Positions 49,659 through 58,081 of a stretch of 64,000 bases of DNA are shown here, in pieces. A program made the position numbers and the translations under genes. Each line of letters begins with the position of its first letter. Within the stretch, counting starts at the first letter, position 1. The stretch is from Pseudonocardia benzenivorans CB1190 (lineage in GTDB: Bacteria > Actinomycetota > Actinomycetes > Mycobacteriales > Pseudonocardiaceae): the NCBI RefSeq assembly GCF_000196675.2, contig NC_015312.1, positions 1,798,001 to 1,862,000 of the forward strand, read 5' to 3'. The notes beneath the pieces are model-generated. The model was not told the DNA's origin, made no database searches, and saw only the letters and a program-made list of their open reading frames with translations.

Positions 49659-50434
49659 CCGTCACGAGTGCCGGCCCCGGCACAGTCCCCAGGACGCCCG
49701 ACGCCGTCCCGGTCGTCGCTTCCTGGCGCGAGCCGGCCGGCGTCAGCCCGCGCGGGACGGTCGTCGTCGTCCCCGGACGGGGCGAGCACGCCGGGGTCTA
49801 CGAGCGGTTCGGTCGTCGGATCAGCGCGGACGGCTACCGCGTCTGGGCCGTCGCCGACCCCACGGTCGACGCCGACCGGACCGAGGGCCAGGTCCGGGCG
49901 CTGCTGCCCGCCGAACCCGGGCCGGTCGTGCTCGTCGGGTCCGACAGCGGTGCGCTCTTCGCCGCCGGTCTCGTCGCGTCCGGGTTGCCGCACGTCGCCG
50001 GGCTCGTCCTCGCCGGGCTGCCCGCGTCCGCCGGTGCCGCCCCCGGGTCGTGGGACGACGAGCTCGCCGCCCGGACCGCCTGCCCGACGCACCTGGCTAG
50101 GCTCGGCGACGACCCCGCCGTGCGCCGCGGTGCGCTCGCCGACGCGATCCCGCCGTCCTGGTTCGCCGCGGCGGACCCAGCGGCCGTCGGTGTCCCGGTG
50201 CTCGGCGTGCACGGCGCGGCCGACACCGTCAGCCCGCTCGACGGAGCCCGCGGCTGGTACGCGGGCGTCGCGACCGTCGAGCTCGTCACCGTCGTCGGCG
50301 GGCGGCACGACGCGCTCAACGACGCCACCCACCGCGCCGCCGCGGCATCGGTGGTGCTGTTCCTCGAGCGCCTGCGGCTGGGCCCGGACCTGCCCGCGAT
50401 CGTCCGCGTCGAGACCCCGGGGGCCGCCCGATGA
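49655..50434 (+). CDS. Alpha/beta hydrolase
   Basis: A 259-residue alpha/beta-hydrolase fold protein. The N-terminal strand and oxyanion region is GTVVVVPGRGEHAGVYERF, the nucleophile elbow is GSDSGALF (Ser in the small-x-Ser-x-small pattern), the acid is probably in VHGAADTVSP and the base His in GGRHDALND. It may cleave an ester or thioester product of the monooxygenase step. It overlaps both neighbours by four bases, so it is an integral part of the operon. Confidence 0.83.
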   Translation: MTVTSAGPGTVPRTPDAVPVVASWREPAGVSPRGTVVVVPGRGEHAGVYERFGRRISADGYRVWAVADPTVDADRTEGQVRALLPAEPGPVVLVGSDSGALFAAGLVASGLPHVAGLVLAGLPASAGAAPGSWDDELAARTACPTHLARLGDDPAVRRGALADAIPPSWFAAADPAAVGVPVLGVHGAADTVSPLDGARGWYAGVATVELVTVVGGRHDALNDATHRAAAASVVLFLERLRLGPDLPAIVRVETPGAAR

Positions 50435-50886
50435 CGTTCCATCCCGACCTGACGGCGACCGTGGCACCCTCGCGTGCCCGCATCCACCACGTCCGCGCGG
50501 GGGAGCTGGTCGGCGACACCGCGCAGACCAGCGGCATGACCCGGCTGGAGGCGGTGAGCGGCAAGACCGTCGGCTCCGAGCGGATCTGGACGGGCGAGAC
50601 GCACGTCGCCCCGTCGACCAACTCCGGCAACCACCACCACGGCGAGGCCGAGACGTCGATCTACATCGTCAGCGGACGACCCGCGTTCGTGTTCCACGAC
50701 GGTGCGGGCGAGGTGCGAATCCAGACCGGGCCGGGCGACTACATCTTCGTCCCGCCCTACGTCCCGCACCGTGAGGAGAACCCGGACCCCGACGAGCCGG
50801 CCGTCGTGGTCATCTCGCGGAGCACGCAGGAGGGCATCGTCGTGAACGTGCCGGAGCTGACGCCGTTGCCGGTGGCGCCCGCCTGA
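50431..50886 (+). CDS. Cupin-domain protein
   Basis: A 151-residue single-domain cupin. The metal-site motif is present: GNHHHGEAETSIYIVSG (three His plus Glu) and, on the second strand, PGDYIFVPPYVPHREEN with the fourth His. Such proteins bind Fe, Mn or Ni and act as dioxygenases, isomerases or sensors. It starts as ATGA overlapping the hydrolase stop and ends the operon; a palindromic repeat follows three bases later. It may process the last intermediate of the pathway. Confidence 0.85.
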   Translation: MTFHPDLTATVAPSRARIHHVRAGELVGDTAQTSGMTRLEAVSGKTVGSERIWTGETHVAPSTNSGNHHHGEAETSIYIVSGRPAFVFHDGAGEVRIQTGPGDYIFVPPYVPHREENPDPDEPAVVVISRSTQEGIVVNVPELTPLPVAPA

Positions 50887-50889
50887 CCC

Positions 50890-50927
50890 GTGCGGCGATG
50901 GTCGCCATGGCGACCATCGCCACGCAC
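50890..50927. repeat. Palindromic repeat PR-2, after the cupin gene
   Basis: A diverged copy of the repeat at 31791. A 13-base perfect stem around GGCGATGGTCGCC with a two-base centre is continued by GTGC/GCAC after a two-base bulge. It begins three bases after the cupin stop codon and keeps the CGCACGAG tail seen as CTCACGAG in copy one. Confidence 0.8.
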
Positions 50928-51010
50928 GAGCACGGTCGGGTCGCCGGCGAGGGGGCGCCCGATCGGACAGCTCCGCGGGACCGCCGGCGGCGTACGTCGC
51001 CCCTGCCTTG

Positions 51011-51025
51011 CCGACACTGTGTCGG
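51011..51025. promoter_or_regulatory. Palindromic operator before the heme-oxygenase-like gene
   Basis: CCGACAC-T-GTGTCGG, a perfect 7-1-7 palindrome, sits 43 bases before the next start codon. It is directly followed by TAAGAT (51026-51031), a plausible -10 hexamer. A repressor such as a TetR-type protein binding here would block the promoter. It does not resemble an IdeR/DtxR iron box. Confidence 0.6.
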
Positions 51026-51067
51026 TAAGATGGGGTGCGTCGCTCACTATTCCCCTGGAGGCACGGG

Positions 51068-51373
51068 ATGTACGTCGTTCACAACCGCATCGAGGTCACC
51101 GCGGAGCAGGCCGCGGCGTTCGAGGAGACCTTCACGGCGAGCATGCGCGCCACGCTGAACGGCGTGCCCGGCCTGCGCCGCAGCCTGCTGCTGCGCCCGG
51201 CGAAGGCCGGTGGCGCCTACGTGTCCACGATGGAGTTCGACTCGGCCGACGACTTCCGCGCCTGGATGAGGTCCGACTCGTTCAAGGCCGCGCACTCCGA
51301 CACGCAGGCCCCGGGGATGCAGGCGCCGTCCGCGATCGAGCTGTTCGACGTCCTCGAGGACTTCGCGGCCTAG
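51068..51373 (+). CDS. IsdG/MhuD-like heme-degrading monooxygenase (ABM domain)
   Basis: A 101-residue ferredoxin-like antibiotic-biosynthesis-monooxygenase domain protein. Asn6, Trp66 and His76 lie at the positions of the Asn7-Trp66-His75 set that defines the IsdG/MhuD heme-degrading branch, within VVHNRIEV, FRAWMRSD and FKAAHSD. This supports heme cleavage to release iron, with the His as heme ligand; other ABM proteins oxidise quinones. GGAGG precedes ATG 51068. It is transcribed alone behind a palindromic operator. Confidence 0.75.
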   Translation: MYVVHNRIEVTAEQAAAFEETFTASMRATLNGVPGLRRSLLLRPAKAGGAYVSTMEFDSADDFRAWMRSDSFKAAHSDTQAPGMQAPSAIELFDVLEDFAA

Positions 51374-51502
51374 CGTTCCTCGCCACCCCTGCGGCGGCCC
51401 CGCCCGGGCATCGGCTCCCTGTGGCTGCGCTGTGAATGGGCGCCCCGCCCGTGCGCGACGCACCCGGTGCCGGGATCCTGGGTGCGGACCGAGGGGGGCG
51501 GC

Positions 51503-52324
51503 GTGCGGGGACGGCCGGCATGGGCGGTGACGGCGGGAGTCGTCGTGTGCCTCGCGGTCGTCGTGTGCCTCGTGGTCGTCGCGGCGTCCGGGACGGCGTC
51601 GGGGTCACCGGCCGCGCCGGCGCCCCAGCTCCCGGCCGCCACCCCCGCACACCGGACCGGCCCCGCCGCCGTCGCAGGCGTGGCCTGGCCCGCCGTCGGG
51701 GCGATCTTCGACGCCGCCGACGTCGGGTCCGACGGTGAGGGCTGGGGTGAGCACTTCTGCAGCGGCGCCGTCGTCGACACCCCGGCGGGGGACACGGTGA
51801 TGACTGCCGCGCACTGCGTCGCCGACGGTGACGGCACGCCCGCACGGACCGATCTCGTGTTCGTCCCCGGGTACCACGACGGTGTCGCGCCGTTCGGGAT
51901 CTGGACCGTCCGCGACACGGCCGTCGACCCGCGCTGGGTCGCCGCCGCCGATCCCGACCTCGACGTGGCGTTCCTCGCGGTGGGCCGCGACGGCGCCGGA
52001 CCGATCCAGGACGTGACCGGCGGCTACCGGCTCGCGATCGACCCCGGCGACGGTGGTCCGGTGCAGGTCGTCGGATATCCCGAGGACGCGGCCGGGCCCG
52101 TCGCCCCGACCGGCGTCGCGACCCGGTTCAGCCCCACCCAGCTGCAGCTCGCCGACGCGGATCTGCCCGGCGGCACCAGCGGCGGGCCGTGGCTGCGCGA
52201 CGGCACCCGGATCATCGGCGTCACCGGCGGCTACCAGCAGGGCGGCGAGAGCGACGACGTCTCCTACGCCAGCTACCTCGACGCCGACACCGTGGCGCTG
52301 CTCGCGACGCTGACGGCGGCCTGA
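51503..52324 (+). CDS. Secreted trypsin-like serine protease
   Basis: A 273-residue S1-family protease. A Tat/Sec-type N terminus with a long hydrophobic segment (VVCLAVVVCLVVVAASG) exports or anchors it. The catalytic triad is complete: His104 in MTAAHCVAD, Asp154 in DLDVAFLAVG and Ser226 in LPGGTSGGPWL. GTG 51503 follows GAGGGGGGCGG and is preferred to an ATG 36 bases upstream. Its last 52 bases overlap the 3' end of the convergent GH57 gene. Confidence 0.87.
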   Translation: MRGRPAWAVTAGVVVCLAVVVCLVVVAASGTASGSPAAPAPQLPAATPAHRTGPAAVAGVAWPAVGAIFDAADVGSDGEGWGEHFCSGAVVDTPAGDTVMTAAHCVADGDGTPARTDLVFVPGYHDGVAPFGIWTVRDTAVDPRWVAAADPDLDVAFLAVGRDGAGPIQDVTGGYRLAIDPGDGGPVQVVGYPEDAAGPVAPTGVATRFSPTQLQLADADLPGGTSGGPWLRDGTRIIGVTGGYQQGGESDDVSYASYLDADTVALLATLTAA

Positions 52325-53847
52325 CGGGCCCCGGGCCGGACGGCGCCGAGCCTGCGGGCGTCGACGTGGCCGAACGGCCCCGGCTCCCAGCTCGCCACCG
52401 CCGCCTGCGCGGCCCGCCGGTCGCCGGCCGCGAGCAGCCGTGCGAGCGTCGCCACCCGGTCGGCGTGCCCGTGGGCGCGGGACCGGGCGTAGTCGGCGGC
52501 GGAGTCGTGGCTGACCATGAACGCCCAGTCGCTCGACAGGGCCAGCAGGGCCTGCTCGGCGAGGGCGTCGCGCAGCGGGTCGCGGGCGGCGGTGGCGTGC
52601 GCGGGGGCGGGGTGCGCGGGGGCGGGGTGCGCGGTGGCCAGCAGGTCGCGCTGGACGGCCTGGCCGCGCCGCACCAGATCGGCGACCGGGTCGCCGTCCC
52701 AGACGTGCCAGTCCTTGCCCAGCCCCCACGACGACCTCGGCAGCTCCACGGGTGTGCCGACGAGTCCCGCGTCCACGGCCCCGGCCAGCGTCGTGGCCCG
52801 TACGCCCGCCTCCGGGAGCGCCCGCAGCACCGCCTCCAGCCAGGCCGGGCCCTCGTGCCACCAGTGCCCGAACAGCTCGGTGTCGAAGGCGGCGACCGCC
52901 AGTCCGGGCCGGCCCAGCCGCGCCCGGATCCCCGTCAGCCGCTCCCGGACGACACCGACGAAGTCCGCCGCGTCCCGTGCCAGGGCCGCCGCGGCGCGGT
53001 CGGGGTCGTAGGGGCGCTTGTCCTGTGGGGCAACGTGTTTCCCGGTCACGCGCGACGGTTTGAGTCCGGAGCGGTGGTCGAACGTGTGGAAGTCGCGGTA
53101 GTCGGGGTGCCCCGGGTAGCCCGCGCGCGGCGACCAGACCCGGTAGGTGACGTCGAGGTCGCGGCCGGCGACGAGCACGCCCGAGTCGCCGACCGGACGC
53201 AGCAGCGCCGTGTCGCCGTGCAACGCCGGACCGTCGACGACGAACCTGTCGACGCCCGCCGCCGCGTACCCGGTCTCCATCCCCGGTGCGTAGCCGCACT
53301 CCGGGGCCCAGATCGCGGCCGGTCGCACCCCGAAGCGGCGGGTGTGGTCGACGAGCCCGGCGTCGAGGGCGAAGGCGCGGACCCGGTCGTCGAGCAGGGG
53401 CGCGAAGGGATGCGTCGCCGGGCCGCCGAGCAGTTCGAGCGCGCCCGCGTCGGCGAGCCCGCGCAGCACCGGGGCGCCGCCGTGGCGCCAGCGGGCCTCG
53501 AAGCCGCGCAGTGCCGCCGTCGCCGCCCGGTGCTCGCGGCGGGCCAGGTCGGGCAGCCGCGTGGCCGCCTCGTGGGCGCGCAGCAGCCAGCCGCCGAGCC
53601 AGTCGTGCATGCCGCGCAGGCAGTGCGGGTCGTCGAGCTGGGCGGCGAGCACCGGCGTGACGCCGAGCGTCAGCAGGTCGCGGCGACCCTCCGCGGCGAG
53701 CCGCTCGAGCACGTCGACGACAGGCAGGTACGCGTGCGCCCACGACTGGTAGAGCCACTCCTCGCCGACGGGCCAGCGCCCGTGGTGGGCGAGCCACGGC
53801 AGGTGCGAGTGCAGGACGAGGCAGAACGTGCCGACCGGTTCGGTCAT
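52273..53847 (-). CDS. GH57 alpha-glucan branching enzyme (Rv3031-like)
   Basis: A 524-residue GH57 protein. The N terminus FCLVLHSHLPWLAHHGRWPVGEEW, abridged here as LVLHSHLPWLAHHGRWPVG, is diagnostic; the nucleophile region is AAIWAPECGYAPGM and the acid is in AFDTELFGHWWHEGP. In mycobacteria Rv3031 branches the glucan of methylglucose lipopolysaccharide. The ATG overlaps the preceding methyltransferase stop as ATGA. The C-terminal 20 residues are encoded antisense to the end of the protease gene. A PAPAHPAPAH run near residue 410 is a small linker insertion. Confidence 0.9.
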   Translation of the reverse strand: MTEPVGTFCLVLHSHLPWLAHHGRWPVGEEWLYQSWAHAYLPVVDVLERLAAEGRRDLLTLGVTPVLAAQLDDPHCLRGMHDWLGGWLLRAHEAATRLPDLARREHRAATAALRGFEARWRHGGAPVLRGLADAGALELLGGPATHPFAPLLDDRVRAFALDAGLVDHTRRFGVRPAAIWAPECGYAPGMETGYAAAGVDRFVVDGPALHGDTALLRPVGDSGVLVAGRDLDVTYRVWSPRAGYPGHPDYRDFHTFDHRSGLKPSRVTGKHVAPQDKRPYDPDRAAAALARDAADFVGVVRERLTGIRARLGRPGLAVAAFDTELFGHWWHEGPAWLEAVLRALPEAGVRATTLAGAVDAGLVGTPVELPRSSWGLGKDWHVWDGDPVADLVRRGQAVQRDLLATAHPAPAHPAPAHATAARDPLRDALAEQALLALSSDWAFMVSHDSAADYARSRAHGHADRVATLARLLAAGDRRAAQAAVASWEPGPFGHVDARRLGAVRPGARQAAVSVASSATVSASR

Positions 53848-54581
53848 CCGGCGATCGCGACGAGGTCGAGGCTGTCGTCGAGCGCGATGTCGTGCAGTAC
53901 GAAGTCCGCGGCCGTCACCGACGCGACGTCCGCGGCGAGCGCCGGCGACAGCTCCGTGCCCGCGAGCGCCGCCGCGACCTGGGCCTCGACGATCGAGCCG
54001 CCGTGCCGGGCGTCGAGCTCGCGCAGCCGTGCGCCGTGGTGCAGGCCCAGCATCTCGACGTCGTCGAACCCGTCGGCGCGCAGTAGGTCCTCGAGTTCGG
54101 CGGGGGCGAACTCCCGGCTGTGGAACGGGTTGAGCGGCGTGTCGCGGCCGGGGGAGAACGTGAGCCGGTTGGGCGTCGAGACGAGCAGCTCACCGCCGGG
54201 CCGCAGCACCCGGGCGCACTCGCGGACGAACCGCTCCTGCTCCCACAGGTGCTCGATCACCTGCAACGACACGACCACGTCGATCACGCCCGTCGCCACG
54301 GGCAGCGCGACGAGGTTGCCCCGCGCCGGTGCGACCCGCGGGTAGCGGCGGGCGACGTGCTGCACGGTCGGGACGTCGTGGTCGAGGGCGAGGACCCGAT
54401 CGGCGTGTCCGGCGACCAGATCGGCGCCGTACCCTTCCCCGCAGCCTGCCTCCAGGACCATGCCCGTGCAGCGCGGCAGCAGAGCGAGGTAGACGGCCTC
54501 ATGACGGCGGAACCAGTAATTCTCGGCGGCGACATCCGGCACGGTGCGCTCGCCGGTCAGTGGCAGGCCGGGCGCGGTCAT
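53844..54581 (-). CDS. SAM-dependent methyltransferase (Rv3030-like)
   Basis: A 245-residue class I methyltransferase. Motif I is VLEAGCGEGYGADLV, then VLALDHDVPTVQH and VVVSLQVIEHLWEQERFVR. N-terminal LTGERTVPDVAAENYWFRRH resembles the mycobacterial Rv3030 protein coupled to Rv3031. That enzyme is proposed to methylate glucose units of methylglucose lipopolysaccharide. The stop overlaps the GH57 start by four bases. The long upstream frame is rejected in favour of ATG 54581. Confidence 0.88.
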   Translation of the reverse strand: MTAPGLPLTGERTVPDVAAENYWFRRHEAVYLALLPRCTGMVLEAGCGEGYGADLVAGHADRVLALDHDVPTVQHVARRYPRVAPARGNLVALPVATGVIDVVVSLQVIEHLWEQERFVRECARVLRPGGELLVSTPNRLTFSPGRDTPLNPFHSREFAPAELEDLLRADGFDDVEMLGLHHGARLRELDARHGGSIVEAQVAAALAGTELSPALAADVASVTAADFVLHDIALDDSLDLVAIAG

Positions 54582-54632
54582 CGATCGACCGTATCCCGCG
54601 CGCATCTCGGCGGCTGGGGCGCGGTCCGACCC

Positions 54633-54671
54633 GTGGTGTGGCACCGCGCGCAACCTCACTGCTGCTGCTGA
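54633..54671 (+). promoter_or_regulatory. Possible poly-cysteine leader ORF
   Basis: Two GTG codons open a 12-codon frame reading VVWHRAQPHCCC and stop. Poly-Cys short ORFs act as cysteine-responsive attenuators in mycobacteria. A 10-base inverted repeat has its left arm inside the frame (54646-54655) and its right arm at 54698-54707, so a ribosome paused at the Cys codons would release the right arm. The AraC gene begins 310 bases downstream. The CTG repeat could make this by chance. Confidence 0.4.
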
Positions 54672-54707
54672 ACCCGGGAGCCGCCGGACGACCGTGGGGT
54701 TGCGCGC
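54646..54707. repeat. 10-bp inverted repeat overlapping the poly-Cys ORF
   Basis: GCGCGCAACC at 54646-54655 and GGTTGCGCGC at 54698-54707, perfect over ten bases with 42 bases between. It may be an attenuator stem or an operator. Confidence 0.6.
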
Positions 54708-54791
54708 GATCGGCCGATCCACGCCGCTGCCGCAACGGTTGGCCGCACAGCAGGCTCGGCGAGCACGACCAACTCGGCGGGCTCGACGTTT

Positions 54792-54817
54792 CCGCGACAT
54801 GTGCCGCCGTGTCGCGG
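54792..54817. promoter_or_regulatory. 8-bp inverted repeat upstream of the AraC gene
   Basis: CCGCGACA (54792-54799) and TGTCGCGG (54810-54817) with a ten-base spacer, a turn-and-a-half layout suitable for a dimeric regulator. It lies midway between the divergent methyltransferase and AraC genes. No other gene is seen in the 399-base gap. Confidence 0.5.
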
Positions 54818-54980
54818 CGAACACGTCATCCGTGACCAGTACCCGTCGACCGCCCGGAGAGCCGCACCCGACCGCGCGGCTCCGACGCGATCCCCGCCGT
54901 CCCGAGCGAGCTTCGCACTCGGCACCGGCCGACCCGAACCGGCCGACGGAACGACGCAACGCCGATACCGTCGGCCCCCG

Positions 54981-55826
54981 ATGTCGCAGAAACGTCGATC
55001 CGTCGCAGCTGAGCCGCATCTCGTCGTCCGGTCGGCCGTCGGCGACCACCTCGACGGCCAGGAGATCGCCGAGCACCGCCACGACTGGCACCAGCTCGTG
55101 TACGTCCGCTCCGGGTTGATGACCGTCCGCACCCCGGCGGGAGCATGGTTCGCCCCGCCGACGTGGGCGGTGTGGGTGCCGGCACGGGCCCGGCACTCGA
55201 TCCGGTTCGCCGGCCGCAGCGCTGTGCGCACCCTCTACCTGCGACCCGGCATCGGCGGCTATGGCGAGTGCCGCGCCCTCGCGGTCTCGCCGCTGCTGCG
55301 CGAGCTGATCGTCCGGGCCGCCGACATCGGGATGCTCGACGAACGTGTCCCCGTCGAGGCCGCGATGGCCGCCGTGATCCTCGCGGAGCTGCCGGTGGAC
55401 ACCCGCGGCGTCGACGTCCCGGGTGCCGAACCTGCCGACGCCCGCACCTCGGCGCAGGCCGCGCGTCACGGAGACGGCCCGTCGGCGTTCACCCTCCCGG
55501 AACCGGAGAGCCCGCTGATGGTGAAGGTAGCGGCGATGCTCGACGCCGGCGCGACCCTCGCGGTGATCGCGCGCCGCTTGGAGATCGGCGTCCGCACGCT
55601 CGAACGCCGTTTCCACGACGAGACCGGCATGACCCCCGGCCGCTGGCGCCGGCAACGGATGTTGCTGCGCGGTCTGGAACGCATCGCCGAGGGGGCGACG
55701 GTCGCAGCGGCGTCGGAGATCGCAGGCTACGAGACCCCCAGCGCCTACGTCGCGGCCTTCCGCGCGACCTTCGGCACCACCCCCGGGCACCTGTTTCCCG
55801 TGAACCCACAAGCCTGTGAACGCTGA
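54981..55826 (+). CDS. AraC-family transcriptional regulator with cupin sensor
   Basis: A 281-residue regulator. The N-terminal cupin-type sensing domain has EHRHDWHQLVYVRSGLMTV and a later PPTWAVWVPARARHSI strand. The C-terminal AraC DNA-binding domain contains LEIGVRTLERRFHDETGMTP with the second helix-turn-helix around VAAASEIAGYETPSAYVAAF and FGTTPGHLF. ATG 54981 is chosen; upstream frame is low-complexity. It converges on the allantoicase gene with an 7-base gap between stops. The target is unknown. Confidence 0.9.
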   Translation: MSQKRRSVAAEPHLVVRSAVGDHLDGQEIAEHRHDWHQLVYVRSGLMTVRTPAGAWFAPPTWAVWVPARARHSIRFAGRSAVRTLYLRPGIGGYGECRALAVSPLLRELIVRAADIGMLDERVPVEAAMAAVILAELPVDTRGVDVPGAEPADARTSAQAARHGDGPSAFTLPEPESPLMVKVAAMLDAGATLAVIARRLEIGVRTLERRFHDETGMTPGRWRRQRMLLRGLERIAEGATVAAASEIAGYETPSAYVAAFRATFGTTPGHLFPVNPQACER

Positions 55827-55833
55827 CCCGCGG

Positions 55834-56763
55834 CTATGCCTGCGGGACGAAGGAGCCGTGCAGCCGCAGGCGGGCCATGCCGCCGTCGGGGAAGACGTCC
55901 ATCCGGACCTGGGTCACCGGGCCTGCGCCGGGGAGGACGAAGCGGTGCCGGGTGTCGGGCTCCAGGGGCGTGCGCGGCAGCAGCGGCTCCCAGGGTGAGG
56001 CGTCCGACAGGCGACCCTGCAGGGACGCCGACCCGGGGGCGTTGTGCAGGAACCAGCTCGTGTCCAGCTCGGCGACCCGCACGACGGCCGGCCCGGCGAG
56101 GGCCAGCTCGACCCAGTCGTTGCCGTCGTCGCGCCGCCGCGCGGTCTCCCAGCCCTCGCCCATGCTGCGTGCGGGTCCGGGGAGCAGCAGGTTCTGCGGC
56201 GAGCTGTAGAAGAGGTTCGAGCAGGCCGTCACGCGGCCGCCGTTCTCGATCGCGGCGAGGTCCACCGACCCGAGCGCCGCCAGTAGCGCAGGGTCGGGCT
56301 TCGCCACGCCGTGGACGCGCAGCCGCGCCACGCCGCCGTCGGGGAAGATCCGCAGGCGGACGTGGGTGATGCGGTCGTCGCACTGCACGTCGAAGGCGTT
56401 CTCGGTGTCGCCCTTGATCGGCGAGCGGGCGACGAGCGGGACCCAGGTGTCGCCGGCGAGCCCGTCGACGGCGGCCTCGGGCGGGTAGTTGCCGGTGAAC
56501 CACGCGGTGTCGACGACGATCCCGCGCACGACGCCGGGCGCCCCGAGGCGGACGACGGCCTCGTCGTGGCCGGGCTCGCGACGGCGGCGGGTCTCCCAGC
56601 CGTCGTAGACCTTGCCCTTGGGTCCGAACGTCGACGGGTCGAAGACGGCGGGGCCGGGGGTGATCAGGTTCTCGCGGGTCGCGAAGGCCTCGTCGTTGGC
56701 GGAGACGACGGCGCCGCCGACGTCGCGGCGGGCCAGGTCGGGCAGGAGCCGGAAGTCAGACAC
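55834..56763 (-). CDS. alc: Allantoicase
   Basis: A 309-residue allantoicase that hydrolyses allantoate to ureidoglycolate and urea. It is built of two homologous jelly-roll halves, each with a matching segment: [19 protein letters not shown] and [19 protein letters not shown], then [13 protein letters not shown] and [13 protein letters not shown]. The GTG start overlaps the allantoinase stop by eight bases (GTGTCTGA). It is the last gene of the purine operon and completes allantoin breakdown after AllB. Confidence 0.94.
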   Translation of the reverse strand: MSDFRLLPDLARRDVGGAVVSANDEAFATRENLITPGPAVFDPSTFGPKGKVYDGWETRRRREPGHDEAVVRLGAPGVVRGIVVDTAWFTGNYPPEAAVDGLAGDTWVPLVARSPIKGDTENAFDVQCDDRITHVRLRIFPDGGVARLRVHGVAKPDPALLAALGSVDLAAIENGGRVTACSNLFYSSPQNLLLPGPARSMGEGWETARRRDDGNDWVELALAGPAVVRVAELDTSWFLHNAPGSASLQGRLSDASPWEPLLPRTPLEPDTRHRFVLPGAGPVTQVRMDVFPDGGMARLRLHGSFVPQA

Positions 56764-58081
56764 GGGCGTCCTCTCTGCTCAGCAGCCGGCCGCGCGGAGC
56801 CTCACCGTCGGTGATCACGGTGCCGCGCAGCCAGGTCGCGCGGACGACGCCGTGCAGCGTGCGGCCCGCGTAGGGGGTGACGGGGTTGCGGTGGTGCAGT
56901 GCCCCGACGGCGAAGGTGGCGTCGGGGGCGAAGACCGTGAGGTCGGCGTCCGCGCCGGGCTCGATCCGGCCCTTGCTCGTCAGTCCGACGAGATCCGCGG
57001 GGCGCCGGGACATCCAGGTCACGACGTCGGCAAGGTCGATCCCGCGCGCCCGCGCCTCGGTCCACACGATGGGCAGCCCGATCTGCAGGGAGGCGATACC
57101 GCCCCAGGCAGCGCCGAAATCGCCGCACAAGGAGTCGAAAGAGTCGAGGCGCTTCAGGTCCGGGGTGCAGGGGGAGTGGTCGGACACGACGATGTCGATC
57201 GTGCCGTCGACGAGCCCCTGCCACAGCGCGTCACGGTTGTCGGCCTCGCGCACCGGCGGGCAGCACTTGAAGCGGGTGTCGCCGTCGGGTACCTCCTCGG
57301 CGGTGAGCGCGAGGTAGTGCGGACAGGTCTCGACGGTGACGCGCACCCCGTCCGCGCGCGCCGCGGCGAGCAGCGGGAGCGCGTCGGCGGACGAGAGGTG
57401 CACGACGTGCACCCGGGCACCGGTCTCGCGGGCGGCGGCCAGCAGCCCGGCGATCGCGGAGTCCTCCGAGGCGCGGGGCCGCGAGGCGACGAAGTCGGCG
57501 TAGCGCCGCCCCCCGGCGGGTGTGATGAGCGCGCCGTCCTCGGCGTGGGCGATGAGCAGGCCGTCGAACGCGGCGAGTTCCCGGAGGGCGGGTCGTGGGT
57601 CGGGCAGGGGCGGGAACTCGGGTACCCCGGAGTCGACGAGGAACGCCTTGAACCCGACGACGCCGGCGTCGTGGAGCGGGCGCAGCTCGGACCCGTTGCC
57701 GGGGATCGCCCCGCCCCAGAAGGCGACGTCGACGAGACACTGCCCGGCCGCCGCGGCTCGCTTCGTCGCCAGGAAGGGAACGGACACCGTGGGCGGCAAC
57801 GAGTTCAGCGGCATGTCGACGATCGTCGTCACCCCGCCCGCCGCGGCCGCCCGGGTCGCCGACGCGAAGCCCTCCCACTCGGTGCGGCCGGGCTCGTTGA
57901 CGTGCACGTGGGTGTCGACGAGCCCGGGCAGCAGCACCTCGTCGTCGGCGAGCGTGATCTCCTGCGCGGCCACGGCGTCGGAGAACGGGAGGACCGCCGC
58001 GATCCGCGAACCGTCGACCACGACGGCGGCCGGACGCAGCGATCCCTCGACGAGCGCCCGGCGGGCCCGCAGCACGATCAC
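56756..58081 (-). CDS. allB: Allantoinase
   Basis: A 441-residue cyclic amidohydrolase opening allantoin to allantoate. The metal ligands are visible: [13 protein letters not shown] (two His), the carboxylated Lys in [10 protein letters not shown], His in AHAEDGA, His in [11 protein letters not shown] and Asp in [13 protein letters not shown]. It starts with GTG 58081 overlapping the previous stop as GTGA. The longer open frame to 58522 is the previous gene's antisense-free shadow and is rejected. It acts directly before allantoicase. Confidence 0.94.
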   Translation of the reverse strand: MIVLRARRALVEGSLRPAAVVVDGSRIAAVLPFSDAVAAQEITLADDEVLLPGLVDTHVHVNEPGRTEWEGFASATRAAAAGGVTTIVDMPLNSLPPTVSVPFLATKRAAAAGQCLVDVAFWGGAIPGNGSELRPLHDAGVVGFKAFLVDSGVPEFPPLPDPRPALRELAAFDGLLIAHAEDGALITPAGGRRYADFVASRPRASEDSAIAGLLAAARETGARVHVVHLSSADALPLLAAARADGVRVTVETCPHYLALTAEEVPDGDTRFKCCPPVREADNRDALWQGLVDGTIDIVVSDHSPCTPDLKRLDSFDSLCGDFGAAWGGIASLQIGLPIVWTEARARGIDLADVVTWMSRRPADLVGLTSKGRIEPGADADLTVFAPDATFAVGALHHRNPVTPYAGRTLHGVVRATWLRGTVITDGEAPRGRLLSREDARV

